From Candidatus Enterenecus merdae (GTDB lineage: Bacteria; Bacillota; Clostridia; Oscillospirales; Oscillospiraceae), in contig DVJZ01000020.1 of NCBI GenBank assembly GCA_018716385.1, positions 1 to 50,452 of the forward strand: DNA of 50,452 bases. The letters are read 5' to 3'. Position 1 is the first letter of the stretch, and each line of letters opens with the position of its first letter. Both the position numbers and the translations under genes were made by a program. Below, piece by piece: positions 32,688-41,378 of the stretch. The notes under the pieces are model-generated. The model had not been told where the DNA came from, searched no databases, and saw only the letters and a list, made by a program, of their open reading frames with translations.

Positions 32688-33224
32688 TCACTCCAGGATC
32701 GTGTACGGCCCTCGCACCAGCAGCTGGACCGTGTCTGAGGCGGCCTGGACCGCGCAGGAGCCTCCTCCCACCAGATGCAGGTGGTTGGCCGCCAGCTCCT
32801 GCCCGGCACCCAGCTGGGTCCCGGAGCTGGCGTCGATCAGCCCCCTATCCTGGCACTGGGCCGTGCCCGCGCGCACCACCACCTCGCACCCAGCCTGGCC
32901 CACAAGGCTCTGCCCCTGGCCCAGGCTGACGGCCTGGAACAACGCGCTCTCTCCCGCCTCCAGGCCCGCAATGGCCTCCTGCACCTGTGCGTTCCAACCG
33001 GAGATGGCCTGCTCCAACCGCTGCTGCAACTGCTGGCGCTGGGCCGTGACCGCCTGCTCCACCGTGTCCTCCACTTGGGGCTGGAACACCTGCTCCAGGT
33101 AGCTCAGGGTGATCAGCGGGTCCCCTTGGCCGCCCGCAGTGGCCGCATAGGCCACCGTGACGACCAGCACCGCCGCGCACACCATGGCAACGGTCAGTTT
33201 CCACTTGCGCTGGATCAGCTTCAT
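32688..33224 (-). CDS. Exported protein of unknown function
   Basis: A 178-residue protein, start at ATG 33224 behind GGAGGAG. Residues 1-7 are basic, followed by a hydrophobic helix (TVAMVCAAVLVVTVAYAATA) that is a signal peptide or membrane anchor. A Gln-rich coiled-coil-like stretch follows (residues ~50-85), then a beta-rich C-terminal half with three cysteines (GCEVVV, AQCQD, GSCAVQ). No family is recognised. It lies downstream of the alr-mazF block. Confidence 0.7.
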   Translation of the reverse strand: MKLIQRKWKLTVAMVCAAVLVVTVAYAATAGGQGDPLITLSYLEQVFQPQVEDTVEQAVTAQRQQLQQRLEQAISGWNAQVQEAIAGLEAGESALFQAVSLGQGQSLVGQAGCEVVVRAGTAQCQDRGLIDASSGTQLGAGQELAANHLHLVGGGSCAVQAASDTVQLLVRGPYTILE

Positions 33225-33346
33225 CGGTATGCTCCTCCGTTCTCTGTCTTTCCCCACCCTCGGTGGGATGGATGGATGCCTATGTTCCCCTGCCGTTTGG
33301 GTGGCAGTCCCCTGGATTGCCCCCGCCAGGGGGATGATGTAGGGCT

Positions 33347-33379
33347 CCCGCCCGCCCTGACTTCGCCAGGGCGGGCGGG
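33347..33379. terminator. Strong GC hairpin after mazF
   Basis: Perfect 13-bp arms (33347-33359 and 33367-33379) with a 7-nt loop, 4 bp after the mazF stop. No T-run, so the terminator call is tentative. Confidence 0.5.
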
Positions 33380-33383
33380 GCAG

Positions 33384-33752
33384 TTATACCAATCGTTCCG
33401 AGTTAAGGCCGAAGCTGACGGCAATGGCGTTATCCACCCGCCGCATAACCTGGTCGTCCACCCGCCCCATATGTTCCCGCAGCCGCTTTTTGTCCAAGGT
33501 GCGGATCTGTTCGAGCAGCACGATGGAGTCCTTGGGCAGCCCATAGGCGTTGGCCGCCAGGTTGATATGGGTGGGCAGCCGGGCCTTTCCCGTCTGGGAG
33601 GTGATCGCCGCGGCGATCACCGTGGGGCTGTGTTTGTTTCCGGTGTCGTTTTGCACGATGAGGACAGGACGCACGCCCCCCTGCTCGCTGCCCACCACCG
33701 GACTGAGGTCGGCATAGAAGATGTCGCCGCGTTTGACACTACTGTTGTCCAC
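33384..33752 (-). CDS. mazF: MazF/PemK family endoribonuclease toxin without visible antitoxin
   Basis: A 122-residue homologue of NdoA/MazF, with [30 protein letters not shown] and [10 protein letters not shown]. It cuts single-stranded RNA at short sequences. The start is GTG 33752 with only a weak ribosome binding site. In Bacillus the order is alr-ndoAI(antitoxin)-ndoA(toxin). Here the 183-bp gap to alr has no open frame able to encode a ribbon-helix-helix antitoxin. The product may be held in check by a distant gene or be weakly translated. Confidence 0.9.
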   Translation of the reverse strand: MDNSSVKRGDIFYADLSPVVGSEQGGVRPVLIVQNDTGNKHSPTVIAAAITSQTGKARLPTHINLAANAYGLPKDSIVLLEQIRTLDKKRLREHMGRVDDQVMRRVDNAIAVSFGLNSERLV

Positions 33753-33935
33753 AGGATTTCACACTCCGCCGGATATAGTGCCCGGCCTGCTTTATGTAGA
33801 CCGGGTACTATCATTCTCCCACGGCTCGGAGGTTTTTATACCGATGGGGCAAAACCTCCTCGGCTCGCCGCCCGGCTCGGCCCGGCTGACCGGGCTGGCC
33901 TGGCGGGCTCCCCACCATCCTATGTCAGACCTGTC

Positions 33936-35060
33936 TCAGCGGTACACCCGGGGCACCCGGGGAGACACAGCGCACAGCAGCTCATACTGGATGGTGCCGG
34001 CCAGCTGGGCCAGCTCTTCGGCAGGCAGCCGCTCCCCGAAGATCTCCGCCTCATCCCCCGGCGCCACCTGGGCCTGTTCATCCAGCAATACCATGCACAT
34101 ATCCATGCATACCCGGCCCAGGATGGGCCGGCGCGCCCCCGCCAGCCAAACGCTGCCCTTTCCCGACAGGGCCCGGTGCAATCCATCGGCATAGCCGATG
34201 GGCAGCACCGCCACCCGTCCCCCCTGGGGCCCCATCTTGTGGGTGCAGCCGTAGCTCACCGGGGTGTCCCCCGGCAGCTGGCGCACCGCCGCCACCCGGC
34301 TTTTCAGGCTCATCACCGCCCGCAGCTCCAGCCCTTCCGCTCCCCCGCAGCCCTGGTCGGGGAGATGGCCATACAGGGCCACGCCGGGGCGCACCATGTC
34401 CAGGTGGGTACAGGGATAGTTTAGCACAGCCGCGCTGTTGGCGCAATGGCGGATTTCAAATTTCCGCCCCCAGCGCCGCTCCAGTTCGTCCAGGGTGTCC
34501 AGGAACCGGGTGAACTGCAGCATGGTATACCCCTCGTCCCCGTCGGCGGCGGCAAAGTGGGTGAAGATGCCCTCTGCCTCCAGGTTGGGCAGCGCGCACA
34601 GCGCCTGCACCGCCTGGGCCGCCTGCCGGGGGTCGTGATCCAGCAGGCCCAGCCGGCTCATGCCGGTGTCCACCTTGACGTGCACCCGCGCCCGCCGCCC
34701 CCGCTCCAGCGCCGCCTGGGACAGGGCCTGGGCCAGGCCCGGGGTGAACACCGTCTGGGTGAATCCCCCATCCACCACCATCCCCGCCAGCGGCTCCGGC
34801 GTGGCCCCCAGGATCAGGATGGGGGCCCGAACGCCCGCCTGGCGCAGCTCCATGGCCTCATTCAGGCAGGCCACCGCCAGGTACTCCGCCCCCAACTGCT
34901 CCAGCTTGCGGGCCACCGGCACCGCCCCGTGGCCGTAAGCGTTGGCCTTGACCACCCCCAAGAACCGGCTGTTGGGGGCGCAGGCGCGCAGCGCCCGGTA
35001 GTTATGTTCCAGATGATCCAGACGGATCTCCGCCCAGGTCCGCATCGTCTCCAGTTTCAT
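33936..35060 (-). CDS. alr: Alanine racemase
   Basis: This PLP enzyme makes D-alanine for peptidoglycan. The 374-residue protein has VVKANAYGHG with the PLP-binding Lys38, HVKVDTGMSRLG, EGIFTHFAAAD, MVRPGVALYG and the second catalytic block PIGYADGLHR with CMDMCMV. The start is ATG 35060, inside the end of the lipoprotein gene (59-bp overlap), so translation is coupled. ATG at codon 6 is a possible alternative. Gene order lipoprotein-alr-mazF matches other Firmicutes. Confidence 0.96.
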   Translation of the reverse strand: MKLETMRTWAEIRLDHLEHNYRALRACAPNSRFLGVVKANAYGHGAVPVARKLEQLGAEYLAVACLNEAMELRQAGVRAPILILGATPEPLAGMVVDGGFTQTVFTPGLAQALSQAALERGRRARVHVKVDTGMSRLGLLDHDPRQAAQAVQALCALPNLEAEGIFTHFAAADGDEGYTMLQFTRFLDTLDELERRWGRKFEIRHCANSAAVLNYPCTHLDMVRPGVALYGHLPDQGCGGAEGLELRAVMSLKSRVAAVRQLPGDTPVSYGCTHKMGPQGGRVAVLPIGYADGLHRALSGKGSVWLAGARRPILGRVCMDMCMVLLDEQAQVAPGDEAEIFGERLPAEELAQLAGTIQYELLCAVSPRVPRVYR

Positions 35061-35664
35061 TGCTCGTCAACTCCATGGTAAAATCAGAAAACACCAGGCT
35101 CAGGCGGGTGGTCCCGTCCACGCTCACCTCCGCCTGCTCCAGGGCGTGGGTATCCGGGTCCAGCCACAGCTCATACTGGGTGCCCTCCCCTTCGGCCCGC
35201 TCCGGGTCCCGGCATTGGAGGTAGAGCTGCCGTCCCTCCTCCCCCTCCTGCCAGGCGCTCCGGGCGATGTAGCCCGCCCCCAGCTGGTCCATCAGGGCGG
35301 GGACGGCGGCGATGGGGGTCAGCCCCTGGTCGTCCAGCGCGCCGATGGACAGCCCAGCCCCGTCGTACTCCAGCCGCCCCTCCCCGGCCTGGATCCGGGC
35401 GGTGACGCCCGCCAGCAGTTCGGGGGCGGTGACGGTGAGCACCGTCTCCCCCTCCCGGCTCCACGCCGCGTCCAGGGTGAACTGGTAAACCTGCTGGTCG
35501 TAGTGGGCCGTCACCTCCACCTGCCCTGTCCAGCCGGACAGGGACAGGTACTCCCCCCGGATCTTGGCGGCCAGCTGCTCAGGGCTGTCGCTCTCGCTCT
35601 GCTGCCCGCCGCATCCGGCCAGCAGCAGGGTCATCATCAGTACACAAGACAGAAGCTTGCGCAC
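35002..35664 (-). CDS. Lipoprotein of the LolA-like/YdcC type
   Basis: A 220-residue protein with a signal peptide ending in LLLAGC, a perfect lipobox, so it is lipid-anchored to the outer face of the membrane. The beta-rich body (GWTGQVEVTAHYDQQ, YEL-WLDPDTHALEQAEV) resembles the LolA-like fold of YdcC. In Bacillus ydcC also lies before alr. The C-terminal 20 residues are Gly/Asp/Ser-rich and overlap alr. The role is unknown; probably cell-envelope related. Confidence 0.82.
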   Translation of the reverse strand: MRKLLSCVLMMTLLLAGCGGQQSESDSPEQLAAKIRGEYLSLSGWTGQVEVTAHYDQQVYQFTLDAAWSREGETVLTVTAPELLAGVTARIQAGEGRLEYDGAGLSIGALDDQGLTPIAAVPALMDQLGAGYIARSAWQEGEEGRQLYLQCRDPERAEGEGTQYELWLDPDTHALEQAEVSVDGTTRLSLVFSDFTMELTSNETGDDADLGGDPSGSSGT

Positions 35665-35711
35665 TTTGGGTTGCCTCCTATGCTTGATTTTTCAGTCTGA
35701 CAAGCTGGAAT

Positions 35712-36320
35712 TTATCTATTTGCTTTTTCAAAATGTTTATATGCTAATACCCCTATCGGAAAGAAATAGACGCACCATATTAAAAGTGCGATTGTCCCTC
35801 CATTATCTGTTTCTCCAGTTGCCATACTTGTGAATACACCTGTCATCGGCATAATAAAACAGCCGATAAAAAAGATTCCATGTATCATCATTAAGCATTT
35901 CAGCCATTTGTCTGAATTACTATCTACCTTGATGGAAAGACCAATGAAAAAGGTAGAAAGCGCCATCATTCCATATCCAAGCAAATCATAGTTGAAAAAC
36001 AGACCACCTCGTTGATAATTTAATATCCGAATCGCTTGTTCATTCAGGTCTTCCAGTCGGACACTTGTTGTCTGTGCAAAATATACCAGAAAAATCAGTA
36101 CGGCATATATTGCTGAAAAAAGCAGTCCAATATTTGCAGAGATCCGTTGCTCTTCACAGCATTCATGTTGGAAACCTGCGACCATCATAATATATCCTAT
36201 TGGCAAAAACATACATACAAGGTATGACCCAAAAGGAAAATCGACTATCATGCATACCGCAAATAGAAAGACGGTTACCGCAACAATCACCGCACCTATT
36301 TTGGGTATTAACTTATTCAT
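35712..36320 (-). CDS. AT-rich multi-pass membrane protein inserted in the nnrD-alr operon
   Basis: A 202-residue protein with TAAGGAGG before ATG 36320; the TAA of nnrD is part of this site. It has six or seven hydrophobic helices (IPKIGAVIVAVTVFLFAVCM, FLPIGYIMMVAGF, LLFSAIYAVLIFLVYFAQ and others) and a paired-cysteine ECCEE motif. Its codons are far AT-richer than those of both neighbours, which points to a recent acquisition. It resembles DUF998-type membrane proteins in topology, but I cannot confirm a family. Confidence 0.75.
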   Translation of the reverse strand: MNKLIPKIGAVIVAVTVFLFAVCMIVDFPFGSYLVCMFLPIGYIMMVAGFQHECCEEQRISANIGLLFSAIYAVLIFLVYFAQTTSVRLEDLNEQAIRILNYQRGGLFFNYDLLGYGMMALSTFFIGLSIKVDSNSDKWLKCLMMIHGIFFIGCFIMPMTGVFTSMATGETDNGGTIALLIWCVYFFPIGVLAYKHFEKANR

Positions 36321-36330
36321 CTGTTCCTCC

Positions 36331-37227
36331 TTACCAAATTCCGATTGATCTCTTCCCTGCGTCCAGTTCTTTGATGGCGTAGGGAATCTGTTCAATCAAA
36401 TCGGAGGGCAGCATGCCGTACTCCCCCTTGTCCGCCGCGGCCAGATCCCCGGCCCGGCCGTGGAGCCACACCGCGCACACCGCCGCCCGGCCCGGGTCCA
36501 GCCCCTGGCCCAGCAGGGACAGGATCATCCCGCCCAACACGTCCCCCGAGCCCCCCTTGGCCATGCCCGAGTTGCCCGTGGGGTTGAGAAAACACCGCCC
36601 GTCCGGCCAGGCCACGATGGTCCGGTGCCCCTTGCGCACCAGCACGCACCGGTGGGCTGTGGCAAAGGCCCGGGCACCGGCCAGCCGGTCCTCCGGCTGC
36701 GCTCCCCCCAGCCGGGCAAACTCCCCCTCGTGAGGGGTGAGGACGGTGGCCCCGGCCGGCCGCCTGTCCAAACTATCCATATGCCTGGCCAACAGATTTA
36801 TGCCGTCGGCGTCCACCACCAGGCTGCCCTGGGCGCTCTCCAGCAGCAGGGGCACCAGCCCCGCCGCCCGCGGCCCCTGGCCCAGGCCGGGCCCGATCAG
36901 CGCCCCGCCGCTGCCCTGTACCAGCTCCAGCACCGCTCCATCCCCATCGGGCAGGGGGCGGGTCATGGCCTCCAGGCAGCCGGCGGCCACAATGGGATAG
37001 GCCTCCGGCTGGGTGAGCACCGTCACCAGCCCCGTACCCGTGCGCAGCGCCCCCCGGGCGGCCAGCACCGGCGCGCCGGTATAGCCCACGCTGCCACCCA
37101 GGATGAGCACCTTTCCAAAGGTCCCCTTGTGCCCGTCCGGGGGCCGACGGGGCATCCAGCCGGCCACCAGGCTTTCGTCCACCACCCGGGCCGGGCCCCC
37201 CGGCAGATCCCGCTGGTCCACCTCCAT
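36331..37227 (-). CDS. nnrD: ADP-dependent NAD(P)H-hydrate dehydratase
   Basis: NnrD repairs hydrated NAD(P)H. The 298-residue protein contains only the YjeF C-terminal (ribokinase-like) domain: KVLILGGSVGYTGAPVLAA, VDADGINLLA, TPHEGEFARL, and the hallmark NPTGNSGMAKGGSGDVLGG. The epimerase domain found fused in many bacteria is absent. ATG 37227 touches a GAGGAGGG sequence; a GTG two codons later is better spaced. First gene of the nnrD-(insert)-lipoprotein-alr-mazF unit. Confidence 0.93.
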   Translation of the reverse strand: MEVDQRDLPGGPARVVDESLVAGWMPRRPPDGHKGTFGKVLILGGSVGYTGAPVLAARGALRTGTGLVTVLTQPEAYPIVAAGCLEAMTRPLPDGDGAVLELVQGSGGALIGPGLGQGPRAAGLVPLLLESAQGSLVVDADGINLLARHMDSLDRRPAGATVLTPHEGEFARLGGAQPEDRLAGARAFATAHRCVLVRKGHRTIVAWPDGRCFLNPTGNSGMAKGGSGDVLGGMILSLLGQGLDPGRAAVCAVWLHGRAGDLAAADKGEYGMLPSDLIEQIPYAIKELDAGKRSIGIW

Positions 37228-37267
37228 CCCTCCTCTTTTCCCAAACCCTCCGGGTTATCTGCCCTAT

Positions 37268-37296
37268 ATTATAGGGATTCCCCCCTTGCATTTCAA
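37268..37296 (-). promoter_or_regulatory. Sigma-A promoter of the nnrD-alr unit
   Basis: On the minus strand TTGAAA (37296-37291) and TATAAT (37273-37268) are spaced by 17 bp. Its -35 box overlaps that of the opposite promoter by one base. Confidence 0.8.
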
Positions 37297-37314
37297 CTGT
37301 TTTTGTGGTATAAA
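37286..37314 (+). promoter_or_regulatory. Sigma-A promoter of the T-box-pheST unit
   Basis: TTGCAT (37286-37291) and TATAAA (37309-37314) are spaced by 17 bp; the start would be near 37321. Confidence 0.8.
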
Positions 37315-37320
37315 GGGCGG

Positions 37321-37550
37321 TAGTGTAAAGGCGTAGAACGGGAAAATAGGGAGTTTGCCCATCTCAGAGAGAGGCGGCCATCGGCTGAAAGCCGCCTTGA
37401 CGGGGGTCCCTTGTTCGCCCGGGAGCGGCCCGTGAGAGCGGGACGGCCGCCCCTCGTTACCGGGGCTTGAGTGCGCGCGTGAGCGCGAATGCGGGTGGTA
37501 CCGCGGAAGGTTTGCCTTTCGTCCCAGCTTTGGGAGGAAGGGCTTTTTTG
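37321..37550 (+). promoter_or_regulatory. Phenylalanine T-box riboswitch
   Basis: Uncharged tRNA-Phe would pair with this leader and prevent termination, inducing pheST. The 5' part folds as stem I, with AGAGAGGCGG and GAAAGCCGCC visible. A TTC (Phe) triplet at 37414-37416 lies in the expected specifier position, followed by a G. The conserved T-box sequence GGGTGGTACCGCGG is at 37493-37506. A terminator hairpin follows (about 37514-37543), with six T at 37544-37549. The specifier position is inferred from the layout; the T-box core is unmistakable. Confidence 0.95.
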
Positions 37551-37600
37551 CTGCCCGACCCCGCCCCCCCCACGCCAACCTTGGAAAGGAAGGACCAGCC

Positions 37601-38626
37601 ATGAAGGAACAACTCTCAGACATCCGGGCCCAGGCCCTGGCCGCTTTGGAGGCCGCCCCGGACAGCGCCCAGCTGGAGCAGCTGCGGGTGCGCTATCTGG
37701 GTAAGAAGGGGGAGCTGACCAACCTGCTCAAGCAGATGGGCCAGCTGCCCCCTGACCAGCGCCCGGCCATGGGCCAGCTGGCCAACGAGGTGCGCGCCGC
37801 CTTGGAGGCGGCCTTGGAGCGCCGGGCCCAGGCCCTGGAGCAGCAGGCCCTGGAGCAGCGGCTGGCCGCTGAGGCGGTGGACGTCACCATCCCCGGCAAG
37901 CCCCCCCGCCTGGGCCACCGGCACCCCATGTCCATCGCCCTGGGGGAGATCGAACAGGTCTTTGTGGGCATGGGCTTCACCGTGCTGGACGGCCCCGAGA
38001 TCGAGCTGGCCCAGCTCAACTTCGACCGGCTCAACGCCGAGGAGGGGCACCCCTCCCGGGACTGGTCGGACACCTTCTACTTTGACACGGACAGCCGGGT
38101 GATGCTCCGCTCCCAGACCTCCCCCATGCAGGTGCGGGCCATGGACTCCATGCCCCTGCCCATCCGCATCATCGCCCCCGGCCGGGTCTACCGCAAGGAC
38201 GAGGTGGACGCCACCCACTCCCCCATGTTCCACCAGGTGGAGGGGATGGTCATCGACAAAGGGGTGACCATGGCCGACCTGAAGGGCACGCTGAACACCG
38301 TGGTGGAGCAGCTGTACGGGGCGGGCACCCGCACCCGCTTCCGCCCTCACCACTTCCCCTTTACCGAGCCCTCCTGCGAGATGGACGTGCAGTGTCACAA
38401 GTGCGCCGGCGCGGGCTGCCCCACCTGTAAGGGGGAAGGATGGATCGAGCTGCTGGGGGCGGGGATGGTCCATCCCCGGGTGCTGGAGATGGCGGGCATC
38501 GACCCTCAGGTCTACTCCGGCTGGGCCTTTGGCATCGGCCTGGAGCGCACCGCCATGCGCCGGTTCAAGATCGCCGACCTGCGCCTGATCTTCGAGAACG
38601 ACGTGCGTTTCCTGGAGCAGTTTTAA
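37601..38626 (+). CDS. pheS: Phenylalanyl-tRNA synthetase alpha subunit
   Basis: The class II catalytic subunit has 341 residues. It has an N-terminal coiled-coil tRNA-binding arm (residues ~1-85; VRYLGKKGELT), then the catalytic core with HPMSIALGEIEQVFVGMGF, LRSQTSPMQVRAM, PGRVYRKDEVDATHSPMFHQVEG (motif 2) and GWAFGIGLERTAMRRF (motif 3). CHKC and CPTC cysteine pairs form the zinc-like insert present in many PheS proteins. GGAAAGGA precedes ATG. It forms an alpha2-beta2 enzyme with PheT, 18 bp downstream. Confidence 0.97.
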   Translation: MKEQLSDIRAQALAALEAAPDSAQLEQLRVRYLGKKGELTNLLKQMGQLPPDQRPAMGQLANEVRAALEAALERRAQALEQQALEQRLAAEAVDVTIPGKPPRLGHRHPMSIALGEIEQVFVGMGFTVLDGPEIELAQLNFDRLNAEEGHPSRDWSDTFYFDTDSRVMLRSQTSPMQVRAMDSMPLPIRIIAPGRVYRKDEVDATHSPMFHQVEGMVIDKGVTMADLKGTLNTVVEQLYGAGTRTRFRPHHFPFTEPSCEMDVQCHKCAGAGCPTCKGEGWIELLGAGMVHPRVLEMAGIDPQVYSGWAFGIGLERTAMRRFKIADLRLIFENDVRFLEQF

Positions 38627-38644
38627 GAAGGGGGAGAAGCGAAG

Positions 38645-41341
38645 ATGAAACTGTCACGCAAGTGGCTGAAGGAATTTGTCCCGGTGGAGGCCGATGACAA
38701 GGACTTCGCCCAGGCCATGACCCTGTCCGGCTCCAAGGTGGAGACCACCGCCGACCTGGGGGCTGAGCTGCGCAACGTGGTGGTGGGCCAGGTGGCCGGC
38801 CTGGAGCGCCACCCCGACTCCGATCACATGTGGATCTGCCAGGTGGACGTGGGCCAGCCCCAGCCGGTGCAGATCGTCACCGGGGCCTGGAACGTCCACC
38901 CGGGGGATCTGGTCCCCGTAGCCCTGCACAACTCCATCCTTCCCGGCGGCAAGCAGATCCGGCGCAGCAAGCTGCGGGGCCAGCTGTCCGACGGGATGCT
39001 GTGCGGCCTGGCCGAGCTGGGCCTGGACGAGCGGGACTTCCCCTACGCCGTCATCCGCCCCGCCGCCCTGCTCAACGATTACAAACCCCTGAATCCAGAC
39101 AAGCCCTCCATCCCGGCGGACATTCAGCCCGGAGATCCGGTGTTTGGCGACGTGGTGTGCGCCAAAGTGCTGGAGTGCGCCCCTCAGCCCGACGGCAGCT
39201 TCCACATCCGCCTGGACCTGGGTGGTTCCACCGCCACCCCCTCCACCACCTGCCCCAATCTGCACCCGGGGGATCTGGTGGCCTACAACACCCAGGCCGG
39301 CGCCATCTGCACCCTGGACGACCTGCGCGCCCAGCAGGCGGAGTTCCCTCACTGCATCCCAGACGGCATCTTCATCCTCCGGGAGGACTGCCGGCCCGGG
39401 GACGACATCCGCCCCATCCTCAACGCCGACGACCATGTGGTGGAGTTTGAGATCACCCCCAACCGGCCCGACTGCCTGTCCGTCATCGGCCTGGCCCGGG
39501 AGGTGGCCGCCACCTTTGACCTGCCCCTGTCCCTCCACGAGCCGGTGGTGAAGGGGGGCGGGCCGGGGGCGCTGGATCAGCTGCTGACGGTGGACACCCC
39601 CGCGGCCGACCTGGTGCCCCGGTACACCGCCCGCATGGTGCGCAACGTGAAGATCGCCCCCTCCCCCAAGTGGATGCGGGAGCGGCTGCGGGCCATGGGG
39701 GTGCGCCCCATCAACAACATCGTGGACATCACCAACTATGTCATGCTGGAGTACGGCCAGCCCATGCACGCCTTTGACTACCGGTATGTGCAGGGGGGAC
39801 GGATCGTGGTGCGCCAGGCCGCCCCTGGCGAGGAACTGACCACCCTGGACGGCCAGGTGCGCAAGCTCACCGGCAGCCATCTGGTCATCGCCGACGACAC
39901 CCGGGCCGTGGGCCTGGCGGGCATCATGGGCGGGGAGAACTCCGAGATCGTGGCCGACACCGCCGATGTGGTGTTCGAGTCGGCCTGCTTTGACGGGGCC
40001 TGCATCCGCAAGGGGGCCCTGGCCCTGGGGATGCGCACCGAGGCCAGCGCCAAATTTGAGAAGGGGCTGGACCCCATGAACACCCTGCCCGCCGTCAACC
40101 GGGCCTGCGAGCTGGTGGAGCTGCTGGGCGCCGGCCAGGTGGTGGACGGGGTCATCGACGTGCTCAACTTCGTGCCCCAGCCCACCCGGCTCACCCTGGA
40201 GCCCGACCGGATTAACGCCCTGCTGGGCACCCAGGTGCCCGAGGCGGAGATGGCTGCCATCCTGCGCCGTCTGGGTTTCCAGGTGGAGGGGGATCAGGTG
40301 TGCGTCCCCTCCTGGCGGGGGGATGTGAAGGGCATGGCCGACCTGGCCGAGGAAGTGGCCCGGTTCCACGGCTACGACCGCATCCCCGCCACCCTCATGC
40401 GGGGCCAGACCACCCAGGGGGGGCTCTCTCCCGCCCAGCGGCTGGAGCAGCGGCTGGGCCAGCTGAGCCGGGCCTGCGGCTATGACGAGATCATCACCTA
40501 CTCCTTCCTCTCCCCCGCCAGCTACGACAAACTGCTCTGGCCCGCCGACCATCCCGGCCGGGATAGCTTCCGCATCCTCAACCCCCTGGGGGAGGACACC
40601 TCCATCATGCGCACCACCACCCTGCCCTCCATGCTGGATATCCTGGCCCGCAACTGGAATAACCGCAATCCCTCCGTCCGGCTGTACGAGGTGGGCCGGG
40701 TCTACCTGCCCGGCGGGGACGACGGCCTGGCCGTGGAGTCCAAGACCCTCACCCTGGGGGCCTATGGGGAGGAGATGGACTTCTTCACCCTGAAGGGCGC
40801 CGTGGAGGCCGTGCTGCAGGACCTGCGGATCCCCCACGTGCGCTTCCAGGCCCCTGACGGCCACCCCGACCAGCCCTCCTACCACCCCGGTCGGTGCGCC
40901 TGCGTGTACAGCGGGGAGGGCTGCCTGGGGCTGTTCGGCCAGATCCATCCCCTGGCCGCCCGCAACTATGGGGTGGATGGGGCGCTGTACTGCGCCCAGC
41001 TGTCCGTACAGGCCCTGGAGCGGGCCCAGGGCCCCGACCCGGAGTACCGCCCTCTGCCCAAGTTCCCCTCCGTCACCCGGGACATCGCCGTGGTGTGCGC
41101 CCAGGCCGTCACCGTGGGCCAGCTGGAGCAGGTCATCCGGGATGGGGCCGGGAGCCTGCTCCAAGCGGTCTCCCTGTTTGACATCTACCAAGGTCCCGGC
41201 ATCCCCCAGGGCAAGAAGTCGGTGGCCTTCAACCTGGTGCTGCGCGCCGACGAGCGCTCCCTCACCGGCCAGGAGGCCGACGAGGAGGTGGCCGCCATCC
41301 TCCAGGCCCTGGAGCGGGAGCTGGGGGCGGTGCGGCGCTGA
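38645..41341 (+). CDS. pheT: Phenylalanyl-tRNA synthetase beta subunit with extra OB domain
   Basis: A protein of 898 residues, about 100 longer than usual. The normal tRNA-binding OB domain (residues ~44-113, VVVGQVAGLERHPDSDHMW, VHPGDLV) is followed by an insert (about 135-232). The insert repeats the same pattern (VVCAKVLECAPQPDGSFHI, LHPGDLV) before the standard DGIFILREDC. Later domains are B3/B4 (ITPNRPDCLSVIGLAREVA), B5, the catalytic-like core and the C-terminal FDX-ACB anticodon domain (SLTGQEADEEV). The subunit edits and binds tRNA-Phe. Confidence 0.96.
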   Translation: MKLSRKWLKEFVPVEADDKDFAQAMTLSGSKVETTADLGAELRNVVVGQVAGLERHPDSDHMWICQVDVGQPQPVQIVTGAWNVHPGDLVPVALHNSILPGGKQIRRSKLRGQLSDGMLCGLAELGLDERDFPYAVIRPAALLNDYKPLNPDKPSIPADIQPGDPVFGDVVCAKVLECAPQPDGSFHIRLDLGGSTATPSTTCPNLHPGDLVAYNTQAGAICTLDDLRAQQAEFPHCIPDGIFILREDCRPGDDIRPILNADDHVVEFEITPNRPDCLSVIGLAREVAATFDLPLSLHEPVVKGGGPGALDQLLTVDTPAADLVPRYTARMVRNVKIAPSPKWMRERLRAMGVRPINNIVDITNYVMLEYGQPMHAFDYRYVQGGRIVVRQAAPGEELTTLDGQVRKLTGSHLVIADDTRAVGLAGIMGGENSEIVADTADVVFESACFDGACIRKGALALGMRTEASAKFEKGLDPMNTLPAVNRACELVELLGAGQVVDGVIDVLNFVPQPTRLTLEPDRINALLGTQVPEAEMAAILRRLGFQVEGDQVCVPSWRGDVKGMADLAEEVARFHGYDRIPATLMRGQTTQGGLSPAQRLEQRLGQLSRACGYDEIITYSFLSPASYDKLLWPADHPGRDSFRILNPLGEDTSIMRTTTLPSMLDILARNWNNRNPSVRLYEVGRVYLPGGDDGLAVESKTLTLGAYGEEMDFFTLKGAVEAVLQDLRIPHVRFQAPDGHPDQPSYHPGRCACVYSGEGCLGLFGQIHPLAARNYGVDGALYCAQLSVQALERAQGPDPEYRPLPKFPSVTRDIAVVCAQAVTVGQLEQVIRDGAGSLLQAVSLFDIYQGPGIPQGKKSVAFNLVLRADERSLTGQEADEEVAAILQALERELGAVRR

Positions 41342-41378
41342 GCTCCCGCCCCATCTGAATCCATCAAGGAGGTGCCCT

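Noticed and set aside
37321-37550. Possible tRNA gene in the structured leader
   Set aside because: The structure and the GGTGGTACCGCGG core identify a T-box, not a tRNA; no CCA-type acceptor or T-loop is present.
38654-41191. 845-codon minus-strand open frame
   Set aside because: It is entirely antisense to pheT; composition (His, Gly, Gln) and lack of any motif mark it as a shadow.
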